DNA of 64,000 nucleotides from Arachis hypogaea (lineage: Eukaryota > Streptophyta > Magnoliopsida > Fabales > Fabaceae): the NCBI RefSeq assembly GCF_003086295.3, contig NC_092046.1, positions 106,557,363-106,621,362 of the forward strand. Direction: 5' to 3'. A model generated the notes under the pieces. The model was given only the letters and a program-made list of their open reading frames with translations. It made no database searches and was not told where the DNA came from. Made by a program: the position numbers and the translations under genes. Numbering within the stretch: position 1 is the first letter of the stretch; every line of letters begins with the position of its first letter. Shown here in pieces: positions 45,718 through 57,877 of this stretch.

Positions 45718-46105
45718 TCTTACCTTTATGCGTTTGTTTATCGTGTGTAACGCTTCGCTCTTTTGTATCTCTATTTTAGAGTTTTATTTCTTCATCGGGC
45801 TTCTAGTATTATTACTTCCTTCCATATATATTGTTGTATGAGCTTTAGAACTGTCGTGATGCTTTGTTATCCTTTGCTTTATGGCATGAGGTAAGGTTTA
45901 GGGTGATAAGTAAGCCTTACCTCATGCTGTAAAGCAAAGGATAACAAAGCATCACGACAGTTCTAAAGCTCATACAATAATATATATGGAAGAAAGTACT
46001 AGAAGCCCGATGAAAAAATAAAGCTCTAAAACAGAGATACAAAGGCACGAAGCGTTCACACGAACTAACTACTTGCGTAAAGGTACAAGAGATAACATAA
46101 TACAT
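45718..46105. repeat. Inverted repeat, about 185-bp arms
   Basis: The left arm (45718-45900) and right arm (45918-46105) are reverse complements at roughly 85-90 percent by eye, for example TGATGCTTTGTTATCCTTTG versus CAAAGGATAACAAAGCATCA, with a spacer of about 17-20 bp (TTTAGGGTGATAAGTA). Could be two LTR ends of the same family meeting tail to tail or a fold-back sequence. No ORF. Confidence 0.8.
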
Positions 46106-46109
46106 ATAG

Positions 46110-46593
46110 TAATCAAAATATATATATATATATTGATTATAATTTGTTTGTGGACAATACATATATTGATTATAATCACAAATTATGCTATTTCAAATTA
46201 AATGACTTATATAACAATGATCTCATTTATTGTTATAAATGTTAAATTGAATAAGTCATAATTACTTTTGATTTGGAATTAAATGAGAATAAAACCAAAT
46301 ATTTTGGGTTTTAAGGTTTAATGGGTGTCATGCACAAATATAAATAGTGACTTTAGGGTTTCGGTCTCCAACATAGTAAAGCCACCTCAACAACTATTTT
46401 CCCATCAGAGGAGTTGCAATTCAGCCGTCCTATTAAGGATACAGAAAGTTTTGGTTGAAAAAGACTGAGACAACTCTTTCATTAATTTCTAATTTTTAAT
46501 TTCTATGAGTAAAGGTATGTTTTTGCACTATGATATATATTTTTGGTAATTTAATATGGATGATCTGAATAAATAAAATAATTTATTTTAACA
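46110..46593 (+). repeat. Probable 5' LTR of a Ty1/copia element
   Basis: Ends in TTTTAACA just before a decayed Met-type primer site. Contains TATAAATAGTGACTTTAGGG (46339) as a promoter candidate, then a leader-like stretch. The left boundary is not certain; an (AT)n run lies at 46118-46132. The rest of the element runs to 50561 and resumes at 62694. Confidence 0.5.
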
Positions 46594-46595
46594 AG

Positions 46596-46608
46596 TAATA
46601 TTAGAGTC
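46596..46608 (+). other. Decayed initiator-Met primer-binding site of the copia element
   Basis: TAATATTAGAGTC compared with the usual TGGTATCAGAGCC: all four differences are G-to-A or C-to-T. Two nt from the LTR end. Confidence 0.5.
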
Positions 46609-47522
46609 ATCTATAAATGAGTCATTGAGAATATTAAGTTTTTGATTTCACTGGATCAAAATATGTTGCGTTGATGATCTCTGTTTGGATCGAATTTAAT
46701 TTTATTGATCCGGTGAATTTATTATTTGTGCATAGACCCTGTAAATTGCAATGCTTTCTTTATATATTGATTTATTTGTTCATTCAATAATGTATTTTGT
46801 ACATATAAATATACTGCGCCTTTGACGAATGATCGAGCAATATATATGTGTGGATACTGATCATGCACACATAGGTACCTTTTCATTATTTGTTTCATGG
46901 ATTTATTTTTTTTAAAGAAGAAAACAATTGATAATAAGTTTTCGATAATATATGGCATATGAAATTAATCGGCGTACTTATTTTTTTATATATATATTTG
47001 CTTGATATGGTACTTTTAGTCTTTTATAAAAATAAGAATTATTGTGTATGTTACTTATGCGAATATTAATCAATCTAAAAAGAGGTTTATATTTAGCCAA
47101 GTTATATATATACATTAATAATATTTGAGTAATAAAAAATAATGTTCATTATTTATGCGAACAATAATCAACCTAAAGGAAGTTTATTGTTTGGTCAAAT
47201 AATAAGTATTATACACTTTTGTTTATTTTTTATAATTATGCGGTCAATAAGGTTATTGTTTGGCAAATTAATAGAAAATATATGCGATAATAAATTGGTT
47301 GTGAAGTTTAAGTTTCCATGTAAGCATTCAGTCGGTCCAAAGAAAGGTTTAATGTGTGACATAAATTTTTGACAATATTTGATTACTGTGAGAGTATCAC
47401 TTACAGTTAATTTTTCTATCAAAAAATTCAAAATTAATGTTGTTTTAGATATCTCAATATGAATTTTTTTTCCATTATTTAACTAATATTTACTGCATAT
47501 TTTTTGTTCTAATCTAGAAACT
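46609..47522 (+). other. Copia leader region
   Basis: AT-rich, no gene. Contains imperfect repeats of AATAATCAACCTAAA...GTTTATNGTTTGG (47063-47180, 47250), so an internal tandem duplication of the leader is likely. Confidence 0.5.
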
Positions 47523-48295
47523 ATGGCTTCAGTTACCAATGTTTCTGCACAAATTAGCAGTATTCCTATGCTGAATGGTTCAAACTTTAAGGTTTGGAAG
47601 GATATCGTGGAGATTGTTCCCGGTTGTATAGATCTGGATATAGCTCTTCGAGAGGAGAAACCTACTTCCACTCCAGAAAATCCCAATGAGGTTAAAATAG
47701 AGAAGTGGAAAATATACAATCGAATGAGCATTATGATTATGAAACGACTTAATTCTTGAGGCGTTTCAGGGCTCAATTAATGAGGATAAAGATGCCAAAT
47801 AGTTCCTGAAAGATGTTGAAAAATTCTTTGCTAAGAATAAAAATGCGGAGACAAGTAACCTTTTGAGCAAACTTGTCTCCATGAGGTATAAAGGTAAAGG
47901 GAATATAAGGGAGTATATTATAGAAATGTCTCATCTTGCTTCTATATTGAAAGTACTAAAGTTATAGTTGTCTGAAGATTTACTCGTGCATTTCATTTTG
48001 ATCTCTCTTCTTGCACACTTTGAGCAATTCAAAGTGAGTTATAACACTCTAAAGGACACTTGGCCCCTAAATAAGCTTATATCTCACTGTGTGCAAGAAG
48101 AAGAGAGGTTACAACAAGATAAGATTGAAAGTGTTCACATAGTTTCATCTTCTTAGTATAAAAGAAAGTGTGATACTACTGCGGATGCGCTTTCTCAGCA
48201 GAAAAAGGATAAGAAACAGGATCAAGCTTCAACCTGTTTTTTCTATAAGAAGGTGGGACACATGAAGAAAGATTGTACCAAATATGCCACTTGAC
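47523..48295 (+). pseudogene. Copia gag (UBN2-type) with damaged zinc knuckle
   Basis: Ty1/copia capsid precursor. ATG at 47523 (MASVTNVSAQISSIPMLNGS), then NFKVWKDIVEIVPG. One-base shift near 47757, then SKLVSMRYKGKGNIREYI and LISHCVQEEERLQQD (to 48155). The knuckle at 48234-48276 reads CFYKKVGHMKKDC, so the second Cys of CX2CX4HX4C is Lys. Several stops. The same frame family continues into the protease. Confidence 0.8.
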
Positions 48296-49976
48296 GTGTA
48301 AAAAAGGGTATGATTCTTACTTTCGTTGGTTCTTAAGCTAGTTTGTTATGCACCTGTTGATACTTGGTGGGTAGATTCTGGTGCTACTACTCATGTAAGT
48401 GTTACTATGCAGGGCTACTTGTGGAGCCGACCGCCAAGTGATGCTGAAAGATACATCTCTGTGGCAGACGGCAATATAGTTACAGTCGAAGCTATAGGAA
48501 CTTTTAGATTATGTTCCATGAGTGAATTTTACTTGGATTTATTTGAGACATTTTATGTACCATCGTTTAAACGGAATTCAGTTTCTGATTTTCATTTGGA
48601 CAAATCAGGTTATTTTTGTTCGTTCGAAAACAATAAAGTCGGTCTCTTTTATAATTTGAATAATATTTGCTCTGGTCATTTGATGGATAATCTATATAGG
48701 CTTGATTTGAATTCTTATAATAATGAAATACTGCAAACAGGTACAAAATAAAAACTAAATAAGAATTCAGCATCATTATAGCACATCACATCTCTAAACA
48801 GAGAATTCAGAGGCTCGTGTCGGATGGAATTCTTGGACCGCTAAATTTGATAGACTTTGAAGTCTGCAATGAGTGCATAAAGGAGAAAAGGACAAACGAA
48901 AGAAAATTAGATGTCGAGAGAGCTAAAGATGTCTTAGAACTAATACATACCGATATATGAGGCCCATTCCCTACCGTCTCTTGGAATAGACAACGGTATT
49001 TTATTATGTTCATAGATGATTACTCTCGTTATAAGTATCTATATTTAATTCATAAAAAGTCCCAAGCCTTGGATGTTTTCAAGTCTTTCAAAGCTGAAAT
49101 TTAACTTCAGCTTGTGAAGAAAATTAAAGCTGTCAAATCTGATCGTGGTGATGAATACTACGAAAGATATGATGGTTCAAGTGAGTCACGTCCCTGGCCT
49201 TTTGCTCTTTTCCTAGGAGAGTGCGGTATTGTTCCACAATACACCAGGCCAGGAAAACCTAGCATGAATGGTGTTGCAGAGCGAAGGAATCGAACTCTTA
49301 AGGACATGGTGAGAAGTATGATTAGTCATTCTTCCTTGACTGAATCACTTTGGGAAGAAGCCTTAAAGACCGTAGTGTGCATTCTTAATAGGGTGTCAAG
49401 CAAAGCAGTTAACAAAACCCCTTATGAAATTTATACTGGAAAAAAGCTCAGTATAAAGCATTTGCACATTTGGGGATGTCCAGCTGAAGTGCAACCTTAT
49501 AGGCCGCAAGAAAGAAAATTGGACTCAAGAACAATTAGTTGCTACTTTGTTGGTTACGCTGAGCATTCACGGGGGTACAAGTTTTACAATCCTGCATCAA
49601 GGTTTATTTTTTGAAATGGAAAATACGAGATTTCTTGAGGATGTTGAGTTTGGAGGGGAAGGAAATATTAGGAATGTTGCTTTTGATGAAGATTCTGTAA
49701 CTGATAATGATCAGGTCTTTGTACCTATTATTGTTCATGATGCAGTTATAGTACAAGAGCACAATGAGAATTTTACTGTAGATTCAGTTACAATACAAGA
49801 TAACAATGAGAACATTGTTGTTGTTCAAGATACTACTACAGTACAGAAAAATAATGAGAATTCTCCTCAACTCCAACCCATACAGCAAGCTCAACAATCT
49901 CAAGAAGTACCATTAAGGAGATCCAACAGAGAAAGGAGAAGTAAAATTCCAGATGAATATGTAGTTTATCTCTAAG
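48296..49976 (+). pseudogene. Copia protease and integrase
   Basis: Protease segment 48326-48751 with the copia active site WWVDSGATTHVS (about 48366). Integrase from about 48779: HHISKQRIQRLVS and CNECIKEKRT (zinc finger), HTDI-stop-GPF (first Asp), KSDRGDEYY (second Asp, about 49137), [18 protein letters not shown] (Glu, about 49268), then [14 protein letters not shown]. The C-terminal linker to 49976 contains EVPLRRSNRERRS, typical before the RT. Three stops interrupt (48749, about 48958, about 49101) plus one at 49612. Confidence 0.85.
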
Positions 49977-50561
49977 AACATGAGGATGACATTAGTATGA
50001 CAGAAAATGACCCGATCGATTTTCTTCAAGCCACGCAAAGTTCGAACTCTGAAAAGTCGATCGATGCCATGAAAGAATAGATGAAGTCTATGAAAGAAAA
50101 TGACACTTGAGATCTCATTGAATTACTTAAAGGTGTGAAATCAATTGGTTGTAAATGGATAATTAAAACCAAAAGAAATTATAAGGGTAATGTTGAGAGA
50201 TATAAAGCTCGTCTAGTCGCTAAAGGCTTTACTCAAAAGGAAGGCATAGACTATAAAGAGACTTTCTCTCCAGTATCATCGAAAGACTCTTTTAGAACCA
50301 TAATGGCACTAGTAGCTCATTTTGACTTGGAGCTACATCAGATGGATGTGAAGACAGCGTTTCTCAATGGTGACATTGATAAAATGATGTATATGGTACA
50401 ACCAGAAAATTTTGTATCCGGTAATTCAAAATCTATGGTTTGTAAGTTAAAAAAATTCTTCTATGGTCTCAAACAAGCTTTCCGTCAATGGTATCACAAG
50501 TTTCCTTAAATCATTACCTCATATGGTTTTGAGGTATATATTATAGATGAATGTGTATACC
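49977..50561 (+). pseudogene. Copia reverse transcriptase, 5' part
   Basis: Two stops before 50135, then open to 50509: KWIIKTKRNYKGNVERYKAR, LVAKGFTQKEGIDY, ETFSPVS, HQMDVKTAFLNGDI, CKLKKFFYGLKQAFRQWY. The typical order of copia RT motifs. Interrupted by Element 6 at ATACC (50557-50561); the catalytic YVDD lies on the far side at 62740. Confidence 0.88.
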
Positions 50562-52098
50562 TGATGAGCGGATATTTTATATGCTTTTTGGGGTTAATTT
50601 CATATAGTTTTTAGTATGTTTTAGTTAGTTTTTAGTTTATTTTCATTAGTTTCTAGGCAAAATTTATATTTCTGGACTTTACTATGAGTTTGTGTGTTTT
50701 TCTGTAATTTCAGGTATTTTCTGGCTGAAATTGAGGGAGCTGAGCAAAAATCTGATTCAGGCTGAAAAAGGACTGCTGATGCTGTTGGATTCTGACCTCT
50801 CTGCACTCGGAATGGAATTTCTGGAGCTACAGAAGTCCAAATGGCGCGCTTTCAATTGCGTTAGAAAGTAGACATCTAGGGCTTTCCAGAAATATATAAT
50901 AGTCTATACTTTGCTCAAGAATAGATGATGTAAATTGGCGTTTAACGCTAGTTCCATGCTATTGTCTGGCGTCCAGCGCCAGAAACAAGTTACAAGTTGG
51001 AGTTCAACACCAGAAAAGGATCCAAAGCTGGCATTGAACGCCCAAAACAGCCCTATGCACGTGATTAGCTTAAGTCTCAGCCCCAGCACACACCAAGTGG
51101 GCCCCAGAAGTGGATTTCTGCACCATCCATCTTAGTTTACTCATTTACTGTAAACCTAGTTTACTAGTCTAGTATTTAAACAACTTTTAGAGACTTGTTT
51201 TGTATCTCATGACATTTTTAGATCTGAACTTTGCACCTTTTGACGACATGAGTCTCTAAACTCCATTGTTGGGGGTGAGGAGCTCTGCTGTGTCTCGATG
51301 AATTAATGCAAGTATTTCTGTTTTCCATTCAAAAATGCGTGTTCTTATCTAAGATATCCATTCGCACTTCAACCTGAATGTGATGAACGTGACAATCATC
51401 ATCATTCCTCCACGGACGCGTGCCTGACAACCACTTACGTTCCACCGTAGAATGAATGAATATCTCTTAGATCTCTTAATCAGAATCTTCGTGGTATAAG
51501 CTAGATTGATGGCAGCATTCAAGAGAATCCGGAAAGTCTAAACCTTGTCTGTGGTATTCCGAGTAGGATTCAGGGATTGAATGACTGTGACGAGCTTCAA
51601 ACTCGCGAGTGCTGGGTGTAGTGACAGGCGCAAAAGGATAGTAAATCCTATTCCGGTACGATTGAGAACCTGCAGATGATTAGCCGTGCGGTGACAGCGC
51701 ATCTGGACCCTTTTCACTGGAAGGATGGATGGTAGCCATTGACAACGGTGATCCACCAACACACAACTTGCCATAGGAAGACGTGCTTGTGTGAATTAGA
51801 AAACAGAGGAAAGCAGAATTTCAGAAGACAAAGCATCTCCAAAACTCCAACATATTCTCCATCATTGCATACAAGTATAATTTGTGTTTTGCCCTTTTAT
51901 TCCTTGTAATCAAATTTGATAAGTGAATTATTTTATTGTTTTCCCGACTACGAGTTACAAGATAACCATAGATTGCTTCAAGCCAACAATCTCCATGGGA
52001 TCGACCCTTACTCACGTAAGGTATTACTTGGACGACCCAGTGCACTTGTTGGTTAGTGGTACGAGTTGTAAAAAGTGTGATTTACAATTCGTGCACCA
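50562..52098 (+). repeat. Element 6 5' LTR
   Basis: Four TGGCGT...ACGCCA units at 50936-51045, directly after a TATATAA box (50893-50899), so probably within the transcript. Differs from the 3' LTR at scattered sites, often CG versus TG/CA. Confidence 0.93.
50893..50899 (+). promoter_or_regulatory. Putative TATA box of FIDEL-like LTR
   Basis: TATATAA in CCAGAAATATATAATAGTC, also at 61488-61494 and in both Element 3 LTRs. The palindromic motif cluster begins about 40 bp downstream. Inferred from position. Confidence 0.45.
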
Positions 52099-52104
52099 AG
52101 TTTT

Positions 52105-52122
52105 TGGCGCCGTTGCCGGGGA
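52105..52122 (+). other. Element 6 primer-binding site (tRNA-Asp type)
   Basis: TGGCGCCGTTGCCGGGGA after a 6-nt AGTTTT spacer. Confidence 0.93.
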
Positions 52123-52800
52123 TTGTTTGAGTTTGAACAACTGACGGTGAATCTTGTTGCTTAGATTAGGAAATTTTTGTCTTTTAGGTCAGAGTCATTT
52201 ATTTTCTTTTCAAAAGTTTTTCAAAAATAATTTTACTATTAAATCTCGTGCCAAACTTTAAGTTTGGTGTTTTCTTGTTGATTTTTCTTTGTTTTTCGAA
52301 AATTTTATTTTGGTTTTCTAAAAATTTTAAGTTTGGTGTTCTTTTTTCGTGCTCTTGTGTTATTGTGAGTCTTCAAAGTGTTCTTGAGTTTTCCTTGTGT
52401 CTTGATCTTAAAATTTTTAAGTTTGGTGTTCCTTGGTGTTTTTCCTCCAAAATTTTCGAAAACAAGGAGCATTAGATCTAAAAATTTTGAATCTTGTGCT
52501 ATCTTATTGTTTCTCTCTTTCTTCTTTAAATTCAAAAAGATCTTTACTCTCTTTTTTTTTTTTAAACAAATTTTCAAAATTTATTTTTAAAATTCATATT
52601 TTTTTTAAAATTTTAAAATCTTTTTCAAATCATATCTTTTTCAAAACTTCCTGACCACTTTCTCTCTCCTCATTTTTTCGAAAATCTTTACCTATTTTTA
52701 TTTATTTTATTTTAATTTATTTTATTTTCGAAATAATTAAATAACTAAATAAATAAATAAAAATAAATTTCTTATTTTACATCATCTCCCTTTCTCCATC
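52123..52800 (+). other. Element 6 leader (5' UTR) with three AAGTTTGGTGTT copies
   Basis: No gene. AAGTTTGGTGTT at 52260-52271, 52329-52340 and 52419-52430, the sequence that also abuts the 3' LTR. A/T-rich low complexity from 52540. Confidence 0.7.
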
Positions 52801-54375
52801 ATGGATCTAAGTGGAAATGAACAGTCCAGGAGGACTTTGGGGTCATATGCTAACCCCTCTACTGCTTTATATGGGAGTAGTATCTGCATACCCTCCATTG
52901 GAGTCAGTAGCTTTGAGTTGAATCCTCAGCTCATTATCATGGTGCAGCAAAGCTGCCAGTATTCCGATCTTCCACAGGAAGAACCTACAGAGTTTCTGGC
53001 ACAGTTTTTACAAATTACTGACACAGTACATGATAAGGAAGTAGATCAGGATGTCTACAGATTATTACTGTTTCCATTTGCTGTAAAAGACCAAGCCAAA
53101 AGGTGGTTAAATAACCAACCTAAGGCTAGCATAAGGACATGGAAACAGCTGACAGAAAAATTCCTGAATCAATACTTTCCTCCAAAACAGATGACACAGC
53201 TAAGGCTGGACATCCAAGGCTTTAAACAAGGAGATAATGAATCTCTTTATGATGCCTGGGAGAGATACAGAGAGATGCTACGAAAATGCCCCTCTGAAAT
53301 ATTTTCAGAGTGGGTTTAGTTAGATATTTTCTATTATGGGCTTACAGAAAGAGCTCAGATCTCTCTAGATTACTCAGCTGGTGGATCTATCCACATGAGG
53401 AAGACAATTGAAGAAGCTCAAGAGCTCATTGATACAGTTGCTAGAAATCAGCATCTGTACCTAAGCAGTGACCCTTCCATGAAAGAAGAGGTTAAAACAG
53501 TAACTGCTGAACTCAGTCCTGCAGAGCAAGCTGCTGAATTCAATCAGCAATTGGATTTTCTAACAAAGCAGTTAGCTGAATTCAAGGATAAACTACAAGA
53601 GACAAGGATGGCTAATATAAACATGGAAGTACAATTAAAGCAAACAAAGCAGCAGCTGTCAAAACAAATAACAGAAGAATGCCAAGCAGTTCAATTAAGA
53701 AGTGGGAAAGCACTAAATACCCCACTTCAAGGGAGCAGGAAACCAAGAAATGAGCAAACCACCCAAAATCCATCTGAGGACAGTAAGAGCCCAGGGAAAA
53801 ATAATTCTGGCGCCAAAACGCCAGAAGTTGGGTGGAAGGCTGGCGCTGAACGCCCAGACCAGGCTCAAGACTGGCGTTCAACACCAGAAACAAGCAAGGA
53901 TCTGGCGTTGAACGCCCAAAAGAAGCACAGTTCTGGCGTTCAAATGCCAGGAACAGATGAGGAGTTGGCGTCTAACGTCACTCCAGCTTCTAACTCTGGC
54001 ACTCAATTGCCAGTGAGGGATCAGACACACACAAGTGCTTATGACAACCCATCTAAAAAGGCTTCTTCAACCACTTCTGTAGGAAATAAACTTACAGCAA
54101 CTCAGGTTGAGGAATATAAAGCCAAGATACCTTATCCTCAAAAACACTGCCAAGAGGAGCAGGATAAGCAATTTGCTCGCTTTGCAGATTATCTCAGGAC
54201 TCTTGAAATAAAGATTCCATTTGCAGAGGCACTCGAGCAAATACCTTCTTATGCCAAGTTCATGAAAGAGATCTTGAGTCATAAGAAGGATTGGAGAGAA
54301 ACTGAAAGAGTTCTCCTCACTGAAGAATGCAGTGCAGTCATTCTGAAAAGCTTAAAGACCCTGAGAGTTTTCTGA
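52801..54375 (+). pseudogene. Element 6 gag and start of protease segment
   Basis: ATG at 52801 (MDLSGNEQSRRTLGS). Capsid domain with YRLLLFPFAVKDQAKRWL and ESLYDAWERYREMLRKCP. TAG at 53317-53319 in FSEWV|LDIFYYGL, then the same frame stays open to 54375. After it: a heptad-rich stretch (FNQQLDFLTKQLAEFKDKLQ, about 53540), AVQLRSGKAL, the palindrome-encoded linker (53805-54015) and the pre-protease segment (YPQKHCQEEQDKQFARF, IPFAEALEQIPSY). A 13-bp deletion between CTGAA repeats near 54345, seen by comparison with Element 3, throws the frame, so it ends SLKTLRVF at 54375. Confidence 0.88.
53805..54015 (+). repeat. In-frame palindromic repeat block in Element 6 gag linker
   Basis: Seven units, for example TCTGGCGCCAAAACGCCAGA, CTGGCGTTCAACACCAGA and CTGGCGTTGAACGCCCA, 28-35 bp apart, all within the open frame. 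The frame is read differently from unit to unit (GAKTPE, GAERPD, RSTPET, LALNAQ), so the DNA or RNA motif is kept rather than the peptide. Confidence 0.85.
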
Positions 54376-57300
54376 TACCATGCACATTAGAAGGTAATTG
54401 CACCAAGACAGCTTTATGTGATCTTGGGGCAAGCATCAACCTAATACCTGCATCTACTATCAGAAAGCTTGGTTTAACTGAAGAAGTTAAACTAACCCGG
54501 ATATGTCTCCAACTTGCTGATGGCTCCATTAAATACCCATCAGGCGTGATTGAAGACATGATTGTCAGAGTTGGGCCATTCGCCTTTCCCACTGACTTTG
54601 TAGTGCTGGAAATGGAGGAGCACAAGAGTGCTACTCTCATTCTAGGAAGACCCTTCCTAGCAACTGGACGAACTCTCATTGATGTCCAACAGGGGGAAAT
54701 AACCCTGAGAGTCAATGATGATGAGTTTAAGTTGAATGCTGTCAAAGCCATGCAGCATCCAGACACATCAAAAGACTGCATGAAAGTTGATCTTATTGAC
54801 TCTTTGGTGGAAGAGATCAACATGGCTGTGAGTCTCGAATCAGAGTTGGAAGACATCTTTAAAGATGTTCAGCTTGATTTGGAGGATTCAGAGGAAATGA
54901 AAGAGCCTCTGAAATTTCCTCTGGAAGAGGAAAAATCCCCTAAACCCGAGCTCAAACCATTACCACCATCCCTGAAATATGCATTTCTGGGAGAAGGTGA
55001 CACTTTTCCAGTGATCATATGCTCTGCTTTAAATCCACAGGAAGAGGAAGAACTTATTCAAGTGCTAAGGACACACAAGACAGCTCTTGGGTGGTCCATA
55101 GGTGACCTTAAGGGCATAAGCCCAGCTAGATGCATGCACAAAATCTTATTGGAGGATAATGCTAAACCAGTGGTTCAACCACAAAGGCGGCTAAATCCAG
55201 CCATGAAGGAAGTGGTGCAGAAAGGGGTCACCAAATTACTGGAGGCTGGGATTATTTATCCTATTTCTGACAGCCCCTGGGTGAGCCCTGTCCAAGTTGT
55301 CCCCAAAAAGGGAGGCATGACAGTGGTTCATAATGAAAAGAATGAACTGGTTCCTACAAGAACAGTTACAGGGTGGCGCATGTGTATTGACTACAGAAGG
55401 CTCAATACAGCCACCAGAAAGGATCATTTTTCTTTACCATTCATAGACCAGATGCTAGAAAGATTGGCAGGTCATGATTATTACTGCTTTTTAGATGGCT
55501 ACTCAGGCTATAACCAGATTGCAGTAGATCCCCAAGATCAAGAGAAAACAGCATTCACATGTCCATCTGGAGTGTTTGCTTATAGAAGGATGCCATTTGG
55601 GCTGTGTAATGCGCCTGCAACCTTCCAGAGATGCATGCTCTCTATTTTCTCTGATATGGTGGAAAAATTTCTGGAAGTCTTCATGGATGACTTCTCAGTA
55701 TATGGAGACTCATTCAGCTCCTGTCTTGATCACCTGAAACTAGTTCTGAAAAGATGCCAAGAGACCAACCTGGTTTTAAACTGGGAAAAATGTCACTTTA
55801 TGGTGACTGAAGGGATTGTCCTTGGGCATAAAATTTCAAACAAGGGAATAGAGGTGGATCAAGCAAAAATAGAGGTAATTGAAAAATTACCACCACCTGC
55901 CAATGTTAAGGCAATTAGATGCTTTCTGGGGCATGCAGGATTCTATAGGAGGTTTATAAAGGATTTTTCAAAAATCGCAAAACCTCTGAGCAATCTGCTA
56001 GCTGCTGACACGCCATTTGTGTTTGACACAGAGTGTCTGCAGGCGTTTGAAACGCTGAAAGCCAAGCTGGTCACAGCACCAGTTATTTCTGCACCAGACT
56101 GGACATTACCATTTGAGCTAATGTGTGATACCAGTGAGCACGCCATTGGTGCAGTACTGGGGCAGAGGCATGACAAGCTTCTGCATTTCATTTATTATGC
56201 TAGCCGTGTTTTGAATGATGCCCAGAAAAATTACACAACCACAGAAAAAGAATTGCTTGCAGTGGCTTATACCATTGACAAGTTTAGATCATAATTAGTA
56301 GGATCAAAAGTGATTGTGTACACAGATCATGCTGCTCTTAAATATCTACTCACAAAGCAGGATTCAAAACCCAGACTCATAAGATGGGTGTTGCTTCTGC
56401 AAGAGTTTGATATAGAAATAAGAGACAGAAAAGGGACAGAGAACCAAGTGGCTGACCATTTGTCCCGGATAGAGCCAATAGAAGGGACGTCATTCCCCTC
56501 TCTTGAAATCTCTAAGACCTTTCCTGATGAGCATTTGTTTGCCATTTAGGAAACACCATGGTTTGCAGACATCGCAAACTACAAAGCTGCAAGGTTCATT
56601 CCCAAGGAGTACAGTAGGCAACAAAATAAAAAATTAATTACTGATGCAAAGTACTACTTGTGGGATGAACCCTATCTCTTTAAGAGATATGCAGATGGCA
56701 TAATCCGTAGGTGTGTGCCTAAAGAAGAAGCACAAAGGATCTTATGGCATTGCCATGGGTCACAATATGGAGGTAATTTCGGAGGTGAGCGAACAGCCAC
56801 CAAGGTCCTCCAATGTGGCTTCTACTGGCCTACACTCTACAGAGATTACTGAGAGTTTGTACGTAACTGTGACAGTTGCCAGAGAGCTGGTAATTTGCCT
56901 CACAGTTACGCCATGCCTCAACAAGGAATCTTGGAGATTGAGTTGTTTGATCTATGGGGTATTGATTTCATGGGGCCTTTCCCACCATCATACTCAAACA
57001 CTTATATTCTGGTGGCAGTTGACTATATATCAAAATGGGTTGAGGCCATTGCCACACCCACTAATGATACTAAAACAGTGCTGAAATTCCTCCAGAAATA
57101 TATATTCAGCAGGTTTGGTGTCCCCAGGGTACTAATTAGTGATGGGGGCACTCACTTCTGCAACAAACAGCTTTACTCTGCCATGGTCCGGTATGGGATT
57201 CGCCATAAGGTGGCGACTCCATATCATCCACAGACAAATGGGCAAGCTGAAGTCTCTAACAGAGAACTAAAAAGAATCCTGGAACGGACTGTAAGTACCC

Positions 57301-57836
57301 GTAGAAAGGATTGGGCACGAAGCTTGGATGATGCTCTGTGGGCTTACAGAACAGCATTCAAAACTCCTATAGGGACCTCTCCATACCAACTTGTGTATGG
57401 TAAGGCATGCCACCTGCCCGTGGAACTGGAACATAAAGCCTACTGGGCAACCAGATTCCTAAACTTTGATGCCAAATTAGCTGGAGAAAAAAGATTGCTC
57501 CAGCTAAATGAGCTAGAGGAATTCAGATTCACTGCTTTCGAAAATGCCAAGCTTTATAAAGAAATGTCAAAAAAGTGGCATGACAGAAAGCTGTCATCTA
57601 GAATCTTTGAACCAGGACAAAAGGTTCTGTTGTTTAACTCTAGGCTCAGGCTATTCCCCGGGAAACTGAAGTCCCGGTGGAGTGGACCATATGTGATTAC
57701 AAGTGTTTCACCATATGATTATGTGGAGCTTCAAGATATTGATTCTGATAAGAAGTTCATTGTTAATGGACAGAGAATCAAGCACTATCTTGAAGGCAAT
57801 GTTGAGCAAGAGTGCTCAAGGCTGAAGCTAGATTAA
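54327..57836 (+). pseudogene. Element 6 protease, RT, RNase H and integrase (pol), three stops
   Basis: One continuous frame of about 1170 codons with TAA at 56292, TAG at 56547 and TGA at 56850. Protease active site ALCDLGASINLIP (about 54413) and LILGRPFLATGRTLIDV. RT: KGVTKLLEAGIIYPI, WRMCIDYRRLN (about 55374), FLDGYSGYNQI, FMDDFSVYG (about 55680). RNase H: FELMCDTSEHAIGAVLG (about 56112) and [10 protein letters not shown]. Integrase: zinc finger HGSQYGGNFG...CDSCQRAG, with Asn where Element 3 has the second His; core [33 protein letters not shown]-terminal GPY-type module [21 protein letters not shown], ending KLD. It sits one frame off gag because of the 13-bp deletion. Non-functional as it stands. 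Confidence 0.92.
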
Positions 57837-57877
57837 AAGCTCAGCAAGGTCCAGCTAAAGACAATAAAGAAGCGCTT

